64,000 bases of DNA, taken from positions 1 through 64,000 of the forward strand of contig CAJAFV010000068.1 of assembly GCA_903939115.1 (NCBI GenBank). Reading direction: 5' to 3'. A model generated the notes under the pieces. It saw only the letters and a program-made list of their open reading frames with translations. It was not told the origin of the DNA and searched no databases. The DNA is from an uncultured Geobacteraceae bacterium (GTDB lineage: Bacteria; Desulfobacterota; Desulfuromonadia; Geobacterales; Pseudopelobacteraceae). A program made the translations under genes and the position numbers. Position 1 is the first letter of the stretch; each line of letters opens with the position of its first letter. Shown here piece after piece: positions 35,782-44,321 of the stretch.

Positions 35782-37956
35782 TTATGACACCGGAACCGTA
35801 AAACAGAACCTGCTCCCCTTCCCCATCCCTTCCGATTCCACCCAGACACGGCCACCATGCACTTCGATAATTCTTTTCACCAGCGCCAGTCCAATGCCGG
35901 TTCCTTCACTGTTGGTATCCAATTTATTAAACAAGCCAAAGACCCGCTCATGGTGAAGCGAGTCAATACCGGCGCCATTGTCGCTGACAAAGAAAACAGG
36001 ACCTTTTTCCTCCTGCCTGGCACCAATATCTATCCTCGGTGCTGTCTGGCCACCCTTGTATTTAATGGCATTTTCGATCAGGTTCTGTACGACCTCCGCT
36101 ACTCGTTTCGGGTCGCCGAGAACAGCGGGGAGATCCTGCTCCACCACGACCTCAACCTGATTGCGCTTGAGAGCCCCGGCCAACTGAGCAAGACACTCTT
36201 TTACCAACAGGTTCATGTTAATCGGGGCTGCTTCGTTCATCTGCCTGCCGACGCGGGAGAGCTCCAGCAGATCGTTGAGCAGGTCTGTCATTTTGCCTGC
36301 AGCACCCTCAATCCTTTTTATATCATCCCGTGCACGCTGATATTTTCCCACATCCAGATCCTTCATTATCATGCCGGCATAGGACTGGATGGTAATAAGC
36401 GGACTCTTCAGATCGTGGGAAACCGTGTAGGTAAAATTTTCCAGTTCGGTGTTTTTTCGCAGCAGCTCCTGCTCAAACTCTTTGAGACCGGTGATATCGG
36501 AGAAAGTAACGACGACTTGCTGGATATGGCCACCCGCGTCAAAAAACGGGTAGGCATTCCATTGCACCCAGAGAGGCTCTGCGAAATCAGAGCGGCGAAT
36601 CCCAAGGACCTCACTTGCAACTGGTTCACCTGACGATAATACCCGGTTGAACGGATATTCCTCAAGGGGGGTCGGAGTGCCGTTTTCTCGAAGAAAGCAC
36701 CATGCCGGATCCAAGGATACTTTCCCATGCATCTGCTCTTCTGTCAGACCGAGAAGGGTTGAAGCCATCGGATTGGAGAACAGTATCGCCGAGTCAGATC
36801 CGTGGACCACGACACCGACAGTTATATGCTTAACCAGGCTGCGAAACCTTTCCTCGCTCTCGGCAATTACCCGTGATGTTTCAAACGCCTTGTTACGGGC
36901 GGCATTGAGCATAAAAACGACCAGGGTCAATAGTAGACTCAGCAGGATACCACCGGACAATACGGCGTAAGAAAAACTGCGATTCAGCTCTTTGGTGAGG
37001 GGGGGGAGATTTTTAAAGGAGATCAACCACGTTACGCCGTAGGCAGTGAAACTTTTCGTCTGTCCGAAAACAGGCTTGAAATTATCCGGCAGTGAAAGTT
37101 TTTCCGCAGTTACACTGTTAAACATAAGGGTTTCAGGCTGTTCGCTGTCGCTGGCGTAAAGTGCAAAGGAGATATCCTTCGGCATTCTGCCCAGGGTGGC
37201 ATAGACGAAGTCGTTGAACCTGATGGGACTGTACACGAATCCCTGAATGGCCTGTCTCCGTTTTTCAACCGTATCGGTCGGCATTCCCTGTCGGTAAACC
37301 GGTTCATACATCAACATGCCGCTCTGCATGTCCGTGTCGGTTTCCTGTAACAGGATCACCCTGGCGGCGATCGTGGCCTTGCCGCTGTCTCTGGCTCTTT
37401 CCATGGCGCTTCGACGGACCGCCTCGGAGAACATATCATAGCCGAATGCCCGCTGATTGCGCCGGTCAAACGGTTCCAGATAGACGATAGAGGTGTAGAC
37501 CGGGCGCGGCCCCTCAGGCCTTATACGATATTCTGGAAAGCCTTCTGTGCGTATTCTGCGGATATGTTCTTCTTTTTTATCGGACAGGATCCATTCGGCA
37601 TAACCGACCCCCTGAATACCGGGGTACCTCTTAGCCAGATTCAGGGTCGCCACATACCTGTGCCATTCGTCCCGACTGACCTCCCTGCTGGCATTGAACA
37701 TTCCGGCACCGCCCCGCAGTATCTGCTCGTTGCTCAGCATCCTGTTAACGATGTGGGCGGCAATCGCTTCGGTTTTGTCTGAAAAAATATAACGCGCAGT
37801 CGCTTTCAGGCCGGCATCATACAGATACCAGATGGAAATGGTTGTGACGAGGGAGAGCACAAGAACAATATAGGGTGCAGCAGTCAGGAATCCTTTCATG
37901 GAAAGCCACAGACCACCTTCGGCTGTTCCGGGTTCTTTCGTGCCGTTATCACGCAT
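35782..37956 (-). CDS. CHASE-domain sensor histidine kinase
   Basis: A 724-residue membrane kinase. A first helix (about 26-46) is followed by a periplasmic CHASE domain (about 75-260; YPGIQGVGYAEWI and PFDRRNQRAFGYDM motifs), a second helix (about 330-352), PAS/PAC (about 370-490), HisKA with H-box YTVSHDLKSPL (about 515), and HATPase (NLIENAIKYKG, DNGAGID, GTGIGLALVKRIIE). CHASE domains sense small extracellular ligands. It is the intact relative of both the decayed HATPase fragment downstream and the kinase upstream that lacks its ATPase. The ATG follows AGGGAG. Confidence 0.9.
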   Translation of the reverse strand: MRDNGTKEPGTAEGGLWLSMKGFLTAAPYIVLVLSLVTTISIWYLYDAGLKATARYIFSDKTEAIAAHIVNRMLSNEQILRGGAGMFNASREVSRDEWHRYVATLNLAKRYPGIQGVGYAEWILSDKKEEHIRRIRTEGFPEYRIRPEGPRPVYTSIVYLEPFDRRNQRAFGYDMFSEAVRRSAMERARDSGKATIAARVILLQETDTDMQSGMLMYEPVYRQGMPTDTVEKRRQAIQGFVYSPIRFNDFVYATLGRMPKDISFALYASDSEQPETLMFNSVTAEKLSLPDNFKPVFGQTKSFTAYGVTWLISFKNLPPLTKELNRSFSYAVLSGGILLSLLLTLVVFMLNAARNKAFETSRVIAESEERFRSLVKHITVGVVVHGSDSAILFSNPMASTLLGLTEEQMHGKVSLDPAWCFLRENGTPTPLEEYPFNRVLSSGEPVASEVLGIRRSDFAEPLWVQWNAYPFFDAGGHIQQVVVTFSDITGLKEFEQELLRKNTELENFTYTVSHDLKSPLITIQSYAGMIMKDLDVGKYQRARDDIKRIEGAAGKMTDLLNDLLELSRVGRQMNEAAPINMNLLVKECLAQLAGALKRNQVEVVVEQDLPAVLGDPKRVAEVVQNLIENAIKYKGGQTAPRIDIGARQEEKGPVFFVSDNGAGIDSLHHERVFGLFNKLDTNSEGTGIGLALVKRIIEVHGGRVWVESEGMGKGSRFCFTVPVS

Positions 37957-37991
37957 CAGCTTCTCCCTGTTTTCACTCTGTCGGCACGGGA

Positions 37992-39203
37992 CTAGATAAG
38001 CAGATCGCGCAGCAGTTCATTCATCATATCCGCCGCATCCTCAATCCTCTTTATATCTCCCATGGCACACTCATGCCTGCCGGTCGCCAGATCCTTCATT
38101 ATCATGCCGATATATGTCTGAATGTTGGTCAATGGGCCTTTCAGGTCGTGTGAGATGGCGTGTGTGATACGCTCTATCTCCTTTTTTTTGGCCTGTAGCT
38201 CTTGTTCAGATTCGCGAAACGCGGCTTCCATCCGCTTGCGCATAATCGACTCTCCGAGGAGTTTTGCAATTCCTTCAAGGAGTTCAATAATTTCAAGCGT
38301 GAAGCACCCTTTGCGCCGGTCATTGAACTGAACCAGGCCCAGAATTTTATCATTGATCCGAATGGGGACCAGTGCAACGGAGGCGTAGTTTTGATGTATG
38401 CATTGATTGCGTGGATGGAGGCGGGGGTCCCTGTCGAGTGGTATGGCAAGCAGCGGGAACGAATTGTTCGTCCAGAAACTCCCCCCCTTGGTAAAGAGCT
38501 GATTATCCGGGTCAGTCTTGCCGCAAAGAACCAATCCGCAGGTACATTCAAGACTTACAGTGCCGTCAGTGTCTCTGCATATCCCACCATCTGCAGCTCT
38601 CTCAATCAGCGTGTTTTCTGTCAGCATAAAATCGGTGGAAAAACCATTCTGGACAAAATAGGGAAAGTCCTCCCCGTCTTGCAGGCGGATACCCACGGCA
38701 TCGAAACCGGTACGCGTCTTCATTACATCGAGGACGCACTGAATTGAATCATGCCGGTTTTGTGGCTCCAAGAGTATCTGTGAAACCTCCCGTCCCATTT
38801 CTGCGTACGCTTCGGCCTGTTTCATCCCCGTAATGTCATTCAATGTGATCCAGTATTCACCACTTCGCGCCGGAGTCGTCTGTAAATGTGCCCACACTAT
38901 TGAGCCATCGGCTCGAACCAGGCGCATCTCCCAGGCCTGTGGTGTGTTTGATTCGAAGCACTGCTTACGCCGCAGGGAATAGATTTCCTGATCTTCAGCA
39001 AAGAAGAACTGGACTATCTGTTTATTGAGCAGCCTGTTTCGACTCACGCCAAGCATGGTGACGACAGCAAGATTGGCATTCCGGATCAGGCCCAGAGCGT
39101 CGATGACCAGATAGCCGACAGGCGCCAGATCGAACAGGTCGAAGAAGCGTTTCAGTTCTGATTCAAGTTCGTCCTGCCCACGGTGCAATTCACTCTTCTT
39201 CAT
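37992..39203 (-). CDS. PAS-GAF-HisKA protein lacking its ATPase domain (truncated kinase)
   Basis: A 403-residue cytoplasmic protein: PAS (about 20-140), GAF (about 150-320), and HisKA with H-box HAISHDLKGPL (about 348). It stops at DLLI just after the dimerisation helices, so it has no HATPase domain and cannot phosphorylate itself. The seven or so codons after the stop (SRADRV) still match the paralogue (SRVGRQ), which shows a nonsense mutation followed by a deletion rather than a natural short design. It could still act as a [15 protein letters not shown] or dominant partner. Its ATG overlaps the end region of the next kinase (GGGGGTGAG site). Confidence 0.8.
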   Translation of the reverse strand: MKKSELHRGQDELESELKRFFDLFDLAPVGYLVIDALGLIRNANLAVVTMLGVSRNRLLNKQIVQFFFAEDQEIYSLRRKQCFESNTPQAWEMRLVRADGSIVWAHLQTTPARSGEYWITLNDITGMKQAEAYAEMGREVSQILLEPQNRHDSIQCVLDVMKTRTGFDAVGIRLQDGEDFPYFVQNGFSTDFMLTENTLIERAADGGICRDTDGTVSLECTCGLVLCGKTDPDNQLFTKGGSFWTNNSFPLLAIPLDRDPRLHPRNQCIHQNYASVALVPIRINDKILGLVQFNDRRKGCFTLEIIELLEGIAKLLGESIMRKRMEAAFRESEQELQAKKKEIERITHAISHDLKGPLTNIQTYIGMIMKDLATGRHECAMGDIKRIEDAADMMNELLRDLLI

Positions 39204-39204
39204 C

Positions 39205-40818
39205 TCACCCCCGGAAACTTACCCCTTCGTCCTTCAGCGCCCTCTTCACCTCATCGCCAAGGCGATTCAGCTTGAACGGCTTCTGAATGAAGCCATTCAG
39301 TCCCAAACCCTTGAAGCGTACCGCGACCTCCTCTTGGCTGAAGCCGCTGGCGAGTAGTACCGGTATATGTGGCCACGTTTTCCTCAACTCCATGAACAGG
39401 GCAACACCATCCATGCCGGGCATGCTGTAATCCAGCAGAACCAGGGCAATTCTGTCGCCCTGACTCTGAAAGAGGTGCAGCGCTTCCTCGCCGCCATTTA
39501 CTGACAGCACCTCAAAGCCTAGCTCTGCCAGCATTTCGGCACAAACTTCGCGGACAATCTCTTCATCGTCAACGACCAGGATAATGTCGGCATGTCGGGG
39601 AGCAACCGAAGCACCGTCTTCAGCTGCCGTGCTGTTTGTTTTCCACGGTTGCAAAGCAGCTGCAATCGGGAACAGCACCTGGATAGTTGTGCCGGCACCG
39701 GGACTGCTCTCCACCAGAACCGCACCCTTGTGGGCACGGATTATCCCCTGTGCGGCCGACATTCCCAAACCACGCCCGGTAAACTTGGTGGTAAAGAAAG
39801 GTTCAAAGAGTTTATCCCGTGTCTCTGCATCCATCCCGCAACCGCTGTCGCTGACTTTCATCCAGACGTACCTGCCGGCAGCCAATTTTTCCTCAAGTCG
39901 ACTGGAATCAAGCGTTTTCTGATCAAACTGCTGTACACCGGTTGAAAGAGTGATCAAGCCGTTACTGCTGCCAATAGCTTCGGATGCGTTAATAACAAGA
40001 TTCATAACTATCTGCTGAATCTGATCAGCGTCGATCATGACCTGGGGCAGGGTGTGGTCGAGCTTTATGTCAAACGTTATGCTTTTTGAGACTGCGGCAG
40101 CCAGCATCGTAGCAATGTTTTCAATCATTTCGCTTAGATTCTGCTCCTTGAGCGCATAAACACCCTTGCCGGAGTAAACCAGCATCATGCCGCTCAGCTT
40201 GGCGGCACGCTCGGCCGCGATGAACGCCTTAATCAGTAGATTGCGCACCGGCGTATCTGGTGGAAGCTTCATGAGGGACAGCTCCAGATTGCCAAGGACC
40301 GCCTGCAGCAGATTATTGAAGTCGTGGGCGATACCGCCGGACATTGTCCCCAAACTCTCAAGTTTTTGGATATGGAGCAAGTGACGCTCCGTCCTGTGAC
40401 GTTCTTCTTCGCTTCGTTTCCGTTCCTGAATAAGCGCCCATTCACGGAGACCGCGCTGCACGACTCGAGACATTGCGGAGAAAACCGCCGATGACTTGAC
40501 GACATAATCCTGCGCTCCGGCTTTCATGGCTTCGACAGCAATCTGTTCGTTCCCCTGGGATGTCATCAATATCAACGGGCTGAGCCCATTTAATGCCGAC
40601 GCCAGTTCGCAGCCGTCTCCGTCCGGCAGCCGGTAATCGGCCAGAACGAGGTCCGGGGCCTGGCGATCTATGGCGCTGCGCGCCTCCCGCAGGGTACCTG
40701 CATGTTCCAGGCGATACTCTTCCTCTGCATCCTGAAGTGCCATTTTCATCAGCTCAACATGACTATCGTCATCTTCTACAAGCAGTATCAAGGAGGCGTT
40801 CAGGTTATCAGTCAGCAT
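39205..40818 (-). CDS. hybrid sensor kinase REC-HisKA-HATPase-REC
   Basis: A 537-residue soluble kinase. The first receiver has phospho-Asp in LVLADYRLPDGDG (about 58); H-box GGIAHDFNNLLQ is near 158; HATPase motifs are NLVINASEAIG and DSGCGMDAETRDKLFEPFFTT; the final receiver has LVLLDYSMPGMDG (about 470). I place the start at the ATG at 40818 (GGAG upstream), which gives the same MLTD opening as the 948-residue paralogue. It heads the kinase block behind argG and lacks PAS/GAF sensors, so the input is probably phosphorylation of the front receiver. Confidence 0.88.
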   Translation of the reverse strand: MLTDNLNASLILLVEDDDSHVELMKMALQDAEEEYRLEHAGTLREARSAIDRQAPDLVLADYRLPDGDGCELASALNGLSPLILMTSQGNEQIAVEAMKAGAQDYVVKSSAVFSAMSRVVQRGLREWALIQERKRSEEERHRTERHLLHIQKLESLGTMSGGIAHDFNNLLQAVLGNLELSLMKLPPDTPVRNLLIKAFIAAERAAKLSGMMLVYSGKGVYALKEQNLSEMIENIATMLAAAVSKSITFDIKLDHTLPQVMIDADQIQQIVMNLVINASEAIGSSNGLITLSTGVQQFDQKTLDSSRLEEKLAAGRYVWMKVSDSGCGMDAETRDKLFEPFFTTKFTGRGLGMSAAQGIIRAHKGAVLVESSPGAGTTIQVLFPIAAALQPWKTNSTAAEDGASVAPRHADIILVVDDEEIVREVCAEMLAELGFEVLSVNGGEEALHLFQSQGDRIALVLLDYSMPGMDGVALFMELRKTWPHIPVLLASGFSQEEVAVRFKGLGLNGFIQKPFKLNRLGDEVKRALKDEGVSFRG

Positions 40819-40938
40819 GGCAGGCTCCGGAATTGTGGAATACAGACCAAGAAAACAAAAAAGACGCACGAAGAACGTTACGCCGAATTGAGTGGAATTA
40901 TATCATAGTTACTGTTTTTGTCAGCTGGATGAACTGCC

Positions 40939-40981
40939 ACTTAAGGAACCACCCGCAGCAAGCTGAGGAGTAGTTCCTTAA
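40939..40981. repeat. inverted repeat between argG and the kinase block
   Basis: Arms CTTAAGGAAC (40939-40948) and GTTCCTTAAG (40972-40981) pair perfectly around a 23-base loop. There is no T run after it in either direction, so it is not a typical terminator; it could be an attenuating hairpin or an operator. Confidence 0.5.
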
Positions 40982-41032
40982 GCGCAGTTGCTTACAGTGC
41001 TGCTACCTGTTGGATCATGCAATTTCCTCGCG

Positions 41033-42262
41033 TTACTTCTTCCGGTTGGCATTCATCAGTGAACGAATTTTCAGTCGCAGAGCGTTAATCTTGATAAAAC
41101 CTTCGGCGTCAGCCTGGTTAAAGACCTGATCCTTCTCGAAGGTGGCAAAGTCGAGGTTAAAGAGCGAATCTGACTCGGACTTACGTCCCACCGTACGGCA
41201 GAGCCCTTTGTATAGCTTGACTCGGGCAACACCGTTGACGCATTTCTGTGAATCGTCGATCAGGGTCTGCAGCATCAGACGCTCGGGGGAGAACCAGTAA
41301 CCGGCGTAGATCTGCTTGGCATATTCAGGAATCAGGCTGTCGCGGATACGCATGACTTCACGGTCCATCGTGATCTGTTCAACAGCTGAGTGGGCTTCTC
41401 GCAATATGGTGCCGCCGGGTGTCTCATAGACGCCACGTGACTTCATACCGACTGAGCGGTTCTCCAGCAGATCAACGCGGCCAACGCCATGCTGGCCACC
41501 AAGGTAGTTCAAGTGGGCAAGCAGCTGCGCCGGTGTCATTTTTTCACCGTCTACGGCCACCGCATTGCCGTTCCTGAACTCGACTTCAACGTACTGCGGC
41601 TTATTGGGAGCTTTCTCAGGCGGTTTTGTTAACACATACATCTCTTCCGGCGCCTCGGCCCAGGTATCTTCGAGAATGCCGCCTTCAAAGGAGATATGCA
41701 GCAGATTGCGGTCTGATGACCAGGGACGTTTTTTGATTGTCGGAATTGGAATGTCATTCTTCTTGGCGTAGTCGATCAGAGCCAGGCGACTATTCAAATC
41801 CCACATTCTCCATGGTGCGATAACTTTTATTGACGGATCAAAATGGTAATACGCCAGCTCGAAACGAACCTGATCGTTCCCCTTGCCGGTGGCGCCGTGA
41901 GAGACTGCATCGCATTTCTCTTTGGCGGCGATTTCCATCTGGCGTTTGGCGATCAGCGGACGGGCAATCGAAGTGCCGAGCAGGTAGTGCCCTTCATAGA
42001 TAGCGTTGGCACGGAACATCGGAAAGACAAAGTCGCGGACAAATTCCTCTTTCAGGTCATCGATGTAAACCTTGTCAGCGCCGGTTGCCAGAGCTTTTTC
42101 ACGGACCGGGTCAAGCTCTTCACCCTGTCCAAGATCAGCCGAAAAGGCAACTACTTTGCAGTCGTACTCATTTTTCAGCCATTTAAGGATGATCGAAGTA
42201 TCCAGACCGCCGGAATATGCCAAAACAATTTTCTTGATTTCCTGCTTTTTGGTTGGTGCCAT
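41033..42262 (-). CDS. argG: argininosuccinate synthase
   Basis: A 409-residue ATP-dependent ligase that joins citrulline and aspartate. The N-terminal P-loop-like AYSGGLDTS (about residues 14-22) and the citrulline-site [15 protein letters not shown] (about 118-132) are diagnostic. Length is usual (400-410). The ATG follows AAAAGGAG. It lies 19 bases after a RelE-type toxin gene that separates it from argF. Confidence 0.97.
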   Translation of the reverse strand: MAPTKKQEIKKIVLAYSGGLDTSIILKWLKNEYDCKVVAFSADLGQGEELDPVREKALATGADKVYIDDLKEEFVRDFVFPMFRANAIYEGHYLLGTSIARPLIAKRQMEIAAKEKCDAVSHGATGKGNDQVRFELAYYHFDPSIKVIAPWRMWDLNSRLALIDYAKKNDIPIPTIKKRPWSSDRNLLHISFEGGILEDTWAEAPEEMYVLTKPPEKAPNKPQYVEVEFRNGNAVAVDGEKMTPAQLLAHLNYLGGQHGVGRVDLLENRSVGMKSRGVYETPGGTILREAHSAVEQITMDREVMRIRDSLIPEYAKQIYAGYWFSPERLMLQTLIDDSQKCVNGVARVKLYKGLCRTVGRKSESDSLFNLDFATFEKDQVFNQADAEGFIKINALRLKIRSLMNANRKK

Positions 42263-42281
42263 CTGCTTAGTCTCCTTTTAG

Positions 42282-42542
42282 TTATGGTTTTTTTAAAACA
42301 TCATCATGATTTCCAACAACTCGTAAAAAAATTGTTTCGTCAGCAATTTCAAAGGAGATCCGGTAGCTATAGTCTACCCGCGCTTCCCAAATCCCATCTG
42401 TTCCCTGAATCCTCTTTGTATGCAGTGACGGGTGTCTGAAATTCCCAGCTAACAATTCAAGCTGCTTGGCAAGCTTTAATTTTATCTGCTCCGGCAGCTT
42501 TTGATAGGCTTTTTTGAACGAGGGACACGCTTTTATATTCAT
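42282..42542 (-). CDS. RelE/ParE-superfamily toxin
   Basis: An 86-residue protein with the RelE/ParE core: an N-terminal helical hairpin (FKKAYQKLPEQIK), then beta-strands GIWEARVDYSYRISFE and FLRVVGNHDDV. Most relatives cleave mRNA on the ribosome. The start ATG overlaps the antitoxin stop codon (ATGA), which is typical of such modules. It sits between argF and argG on the same strand. Whether it acts as RelE, YafQ or ParE cannot be told. Confidence 0.82.
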   Translation of the reverse strand: MNIKACPSFKKAYQKLPEQIKLKLAKQLELLAGNFRHPSLHTKRIQGTDGIWEARVDYSYRISFEIADETIFLRVVGNHDDVLKKP

Positions 42543-42790
42543 GCATCAAGCTCATTCAGCAACCCTGAAAGGGTGCCGTCTCCGATCACTTTTCCTGACT
42601 TTTTATCCTTATCTGCTTTTCGCTCCAACTCCTGCCATTTTTGAGTCCAGAAATACGATTGTGACGGATCTATGGCTTCACGTGCCTTAAGAAAACAGAC
42701 AAAGTCGATAATCTCCTTCAATTTACGGGATGGCAGCCCCTCTATTTCCTGTAGCAGTTCATTTTTATACTGGGCTATTGCTGTTCCCAT
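42539..42790 (-). CDS. antitoxin partner of the RelE/ParE toxin (DUF2281-like)
   Basis: An 83-residue protein. The N-terminal half (ELLQEIEGLPSRKLKEIIDFVCFLKARE) resembles DUF2281-type small proteins; the rest is charged and probably disordered, with GDGTLSGLLNELDA at the end likely wrapping the toxin. A strong AGGAGGTGA site precedes the ATG, stronger than that of the toxin, as expected for an antitoxin. The gene pair lies 41 bases after argF. Confidence 0.78.
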   Translation of the reverse strand: MGTAIAQYKNELLQEIEGLPSRKLKEIIDFVCFLKAREAIDPSQSYFWTQKWQELERKADKDKKSGKVIGDGTLSGLLNELDA

Positions 42791-42831
42791 AGGAAGTCAC
42801 CTCCTGTCGTGAATTATCCGCCTGCAGCCAA

Positions 42832-43749
42832 TCACACTCCGCCGATTAACGTTGCCATAATAGCCTTCTGAATATGAAGGCGGTTCTCCGCCTCATCCCA
42901 CACAACGGAATGTTTTCCTTCAATAACCGTATCAGATATTTCTTCACCACGATGGGCAGGCAGGCAGTGCAGCACTATGCAGTCAGGGTGTGCCAGAGCA
43001 AGCAACGCGTCATCCAGGCAGTAGCCGACAAAAGCCTTTTCACGTTCTTTCTGCTCCGCTTCCTGCCCCATACTGGCCCAGACATCCGTGTTAATAACGT
43101 CTGCACCTGACACCGCCACCTTCGGATCCGCCGTAAGCGTAATCAGGCCGGGAGCTTTGGCCTGAGCCCATTCCATGACGGTTGCATCCGGAGCATATCC
43201 GCCCGGGCAAGCCAGGGCGAGTTCAAAGCCGAAGATAGCAGCCGCTTCGATCCAGGTGTTGGCCATGTTGTTGCCATCACCAACCCACGCACATTTGAGC
43301 CCCTGATAGCCGCCTTTATGTTCAATCACCGTCTGCAGATCGGCCATAATCTGGCATGGATGGAACAGGTCGGTCAGGCCGTTGATAACCGGCACATCAG
43401 AGTGTTTCGCAAACTCGTCCACGATCTCCTGGCCAAAAGTCCTGATCATTACCCCATCGCAATATCGGGCCATGACGCGGGCGCTATCCTTTATCGGCTC
43501 ACCTCGCCCCATTTGAGACGAACCGGATGGCATAAACAGGCCATGAGCGCCTAACTGAAAAGCCCCCACTTCGAAGGAAACTCTGGTGCGCGTTGATGAT
43601 TTCTCAAAGATAAGCGCAACGGTTTTCCCTTCGAGCAGTCGGTGCGGAATTCCGTTTTTCTGCTTGGCCTTCAGATCGGCAGCCAGCAGCAACAGCTCGT
43701 CCAGTTCATTCTTTGTGTAGTCGTGCAGCGCCAGAAAATGTCGCGTCAT
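42832..43749 (-). CDS. argF: ornithine [20 protein letters not shown]
   Basis: A 305-residue enzyme that makes citrulline from ornithine and carbamoyl phosphate. The carbamoyl-phosphate motif SSTRTRVSFE (about 51-60), the ornithine-side HPCQIMADLQT and HCLPAHRGEEI (about 262-272) are all present. I start at the ATG at 43749 with AAAGGA upstream; the preceding in-frame TTG is less likely. It is flanked by toxin-antitoxin pairs on both sides. Confidence 0.97.
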   Translation of the reverse strand: MTRHFLALHDYTKNELDELLLLAADLKAKQKNGIPHRLLEGKTVALIFEKSSTRTRVSFEVGAFQLGAHGLFMPSGSSQMGRGEPIKDSARVMARYCDGVMIRTFGQEIVDEFAKHSDVPVINGLTDLFHPCQIMADLQTVIEHKGGYQGLKCAWVGDGNNMANTWIEAAAIFGFELALACPGGYAPDATVMEWAQAKAPGLITLTADPKVAVSGADVINTDVWASMGQEAEQKEREKAFVGYCLDDALLALAHPDCIVLHCLPAHRGEEISDTVIEGKHSVVWDEAENRLHIQKAIMATLIGGV

Positions 43750-43800
43750 CAAATTATATCCTTTGCTTTTAAGATACCAACGAGTGTGCTATCCAATTTA

Positions 43801-44055
43801 TTATGAAGTAACTTGCTTGCGAGAGACCCTGCTTGAGCAATGCGTGAGGCGGTAAGTGTCGGCGGTTACCCGTAAAAGTGCTCTTAATGCTTCGTTAACC
43901 GCCTCTGACGTTGGAAACGCCTTCGCAACATCTTCCTGGAGCACAACCAGGTTTGAACCTTTTTGAAAAGCAGCGCTGTGCCTGCCACGAACACCTTTAC
44001 CAAGTACTTCACGATTGTATTCGGAGCGAAGCGTATCTTCCTCAGAGTTCTTCAT
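43801..44055 (-). CDS. brnA: BrnA-type antitoxin
   Basis: An 84-residue protein that begins inside the end of brnT. The EYNREVLGKGVRGRHSAAF stretch resembles antitoxins that accompany BrnT toxins, and the following NLVVLQEDVAKAFPTSEAVNEALRALL looks like a ribbon-helix-helix DNA-binding part. It would bind BrnT and repress the pair. The ATG at 44055 has AAAGGA upstream; the longer frame to 44082 lacks one. The last ~20 residues are unlike what I know of the family. Confidence 0.75.
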   Translation of the reverse strand: MKNSEEDTLRSEYNREVLGKGVRGRHSAAFQKGSNLVVLQEDVAKAFPTSEAVNEALRALLRVTADTYRLTHCSSRVSRKQVTS

Positions 44056-44317
44056 ATATTTTCCTTTCTGTGCGCACGACACGCCTTGCGCTGATGATAC
44101 GAATTGTTTTATTCCGCTCCGTGTAGGAAACGATTAGCAGACGACCGCGATCTGAAACTCCGATGGTAAGATATCTCATTTCATCCGCCGAGTGGTCAGG
44201 ATCGTGAAATGTATACTCAAGTGGGTCTAAAAATACGCTTGTTGCCTCTTCAAAAGTTATTCCACGGTGTTTTATGATGTTTGATGCGGCTTTTTCCGGA
44301 TTCCAATCTACTTGCAT
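44042..44317 (-). CDS. brnT: BrnT-family ribonuclease toxin
   Basis: A 91-residue RelE-fold toxin. The BrnT pattern is clear: WNPEKAASNIIKHRGITFEEA (DPxKxxxNxxKHGVxFEEA), VFLDPL, RYLTIGVSDRGRLLIVSYTER and RIISARR. The start ATG at 44317 lies 4 bases past the argD stop and the gene overlaps brnA by 14 bases. BrnT toxins cleave RNA and are held by BrnA. The pair is inserted exactly between argD and argF. Confidence 0.88.
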   Translation of the reverse strand: MQVDWNPEKAASNIIKHRGITFEEATSVFLDPLEYTFHDPDHSADEMRYLTIGVSDRGRLLIVSYTERNKTIRIISARRVVRTERKIYEEL

Positions 44318-44321
44318 TATT

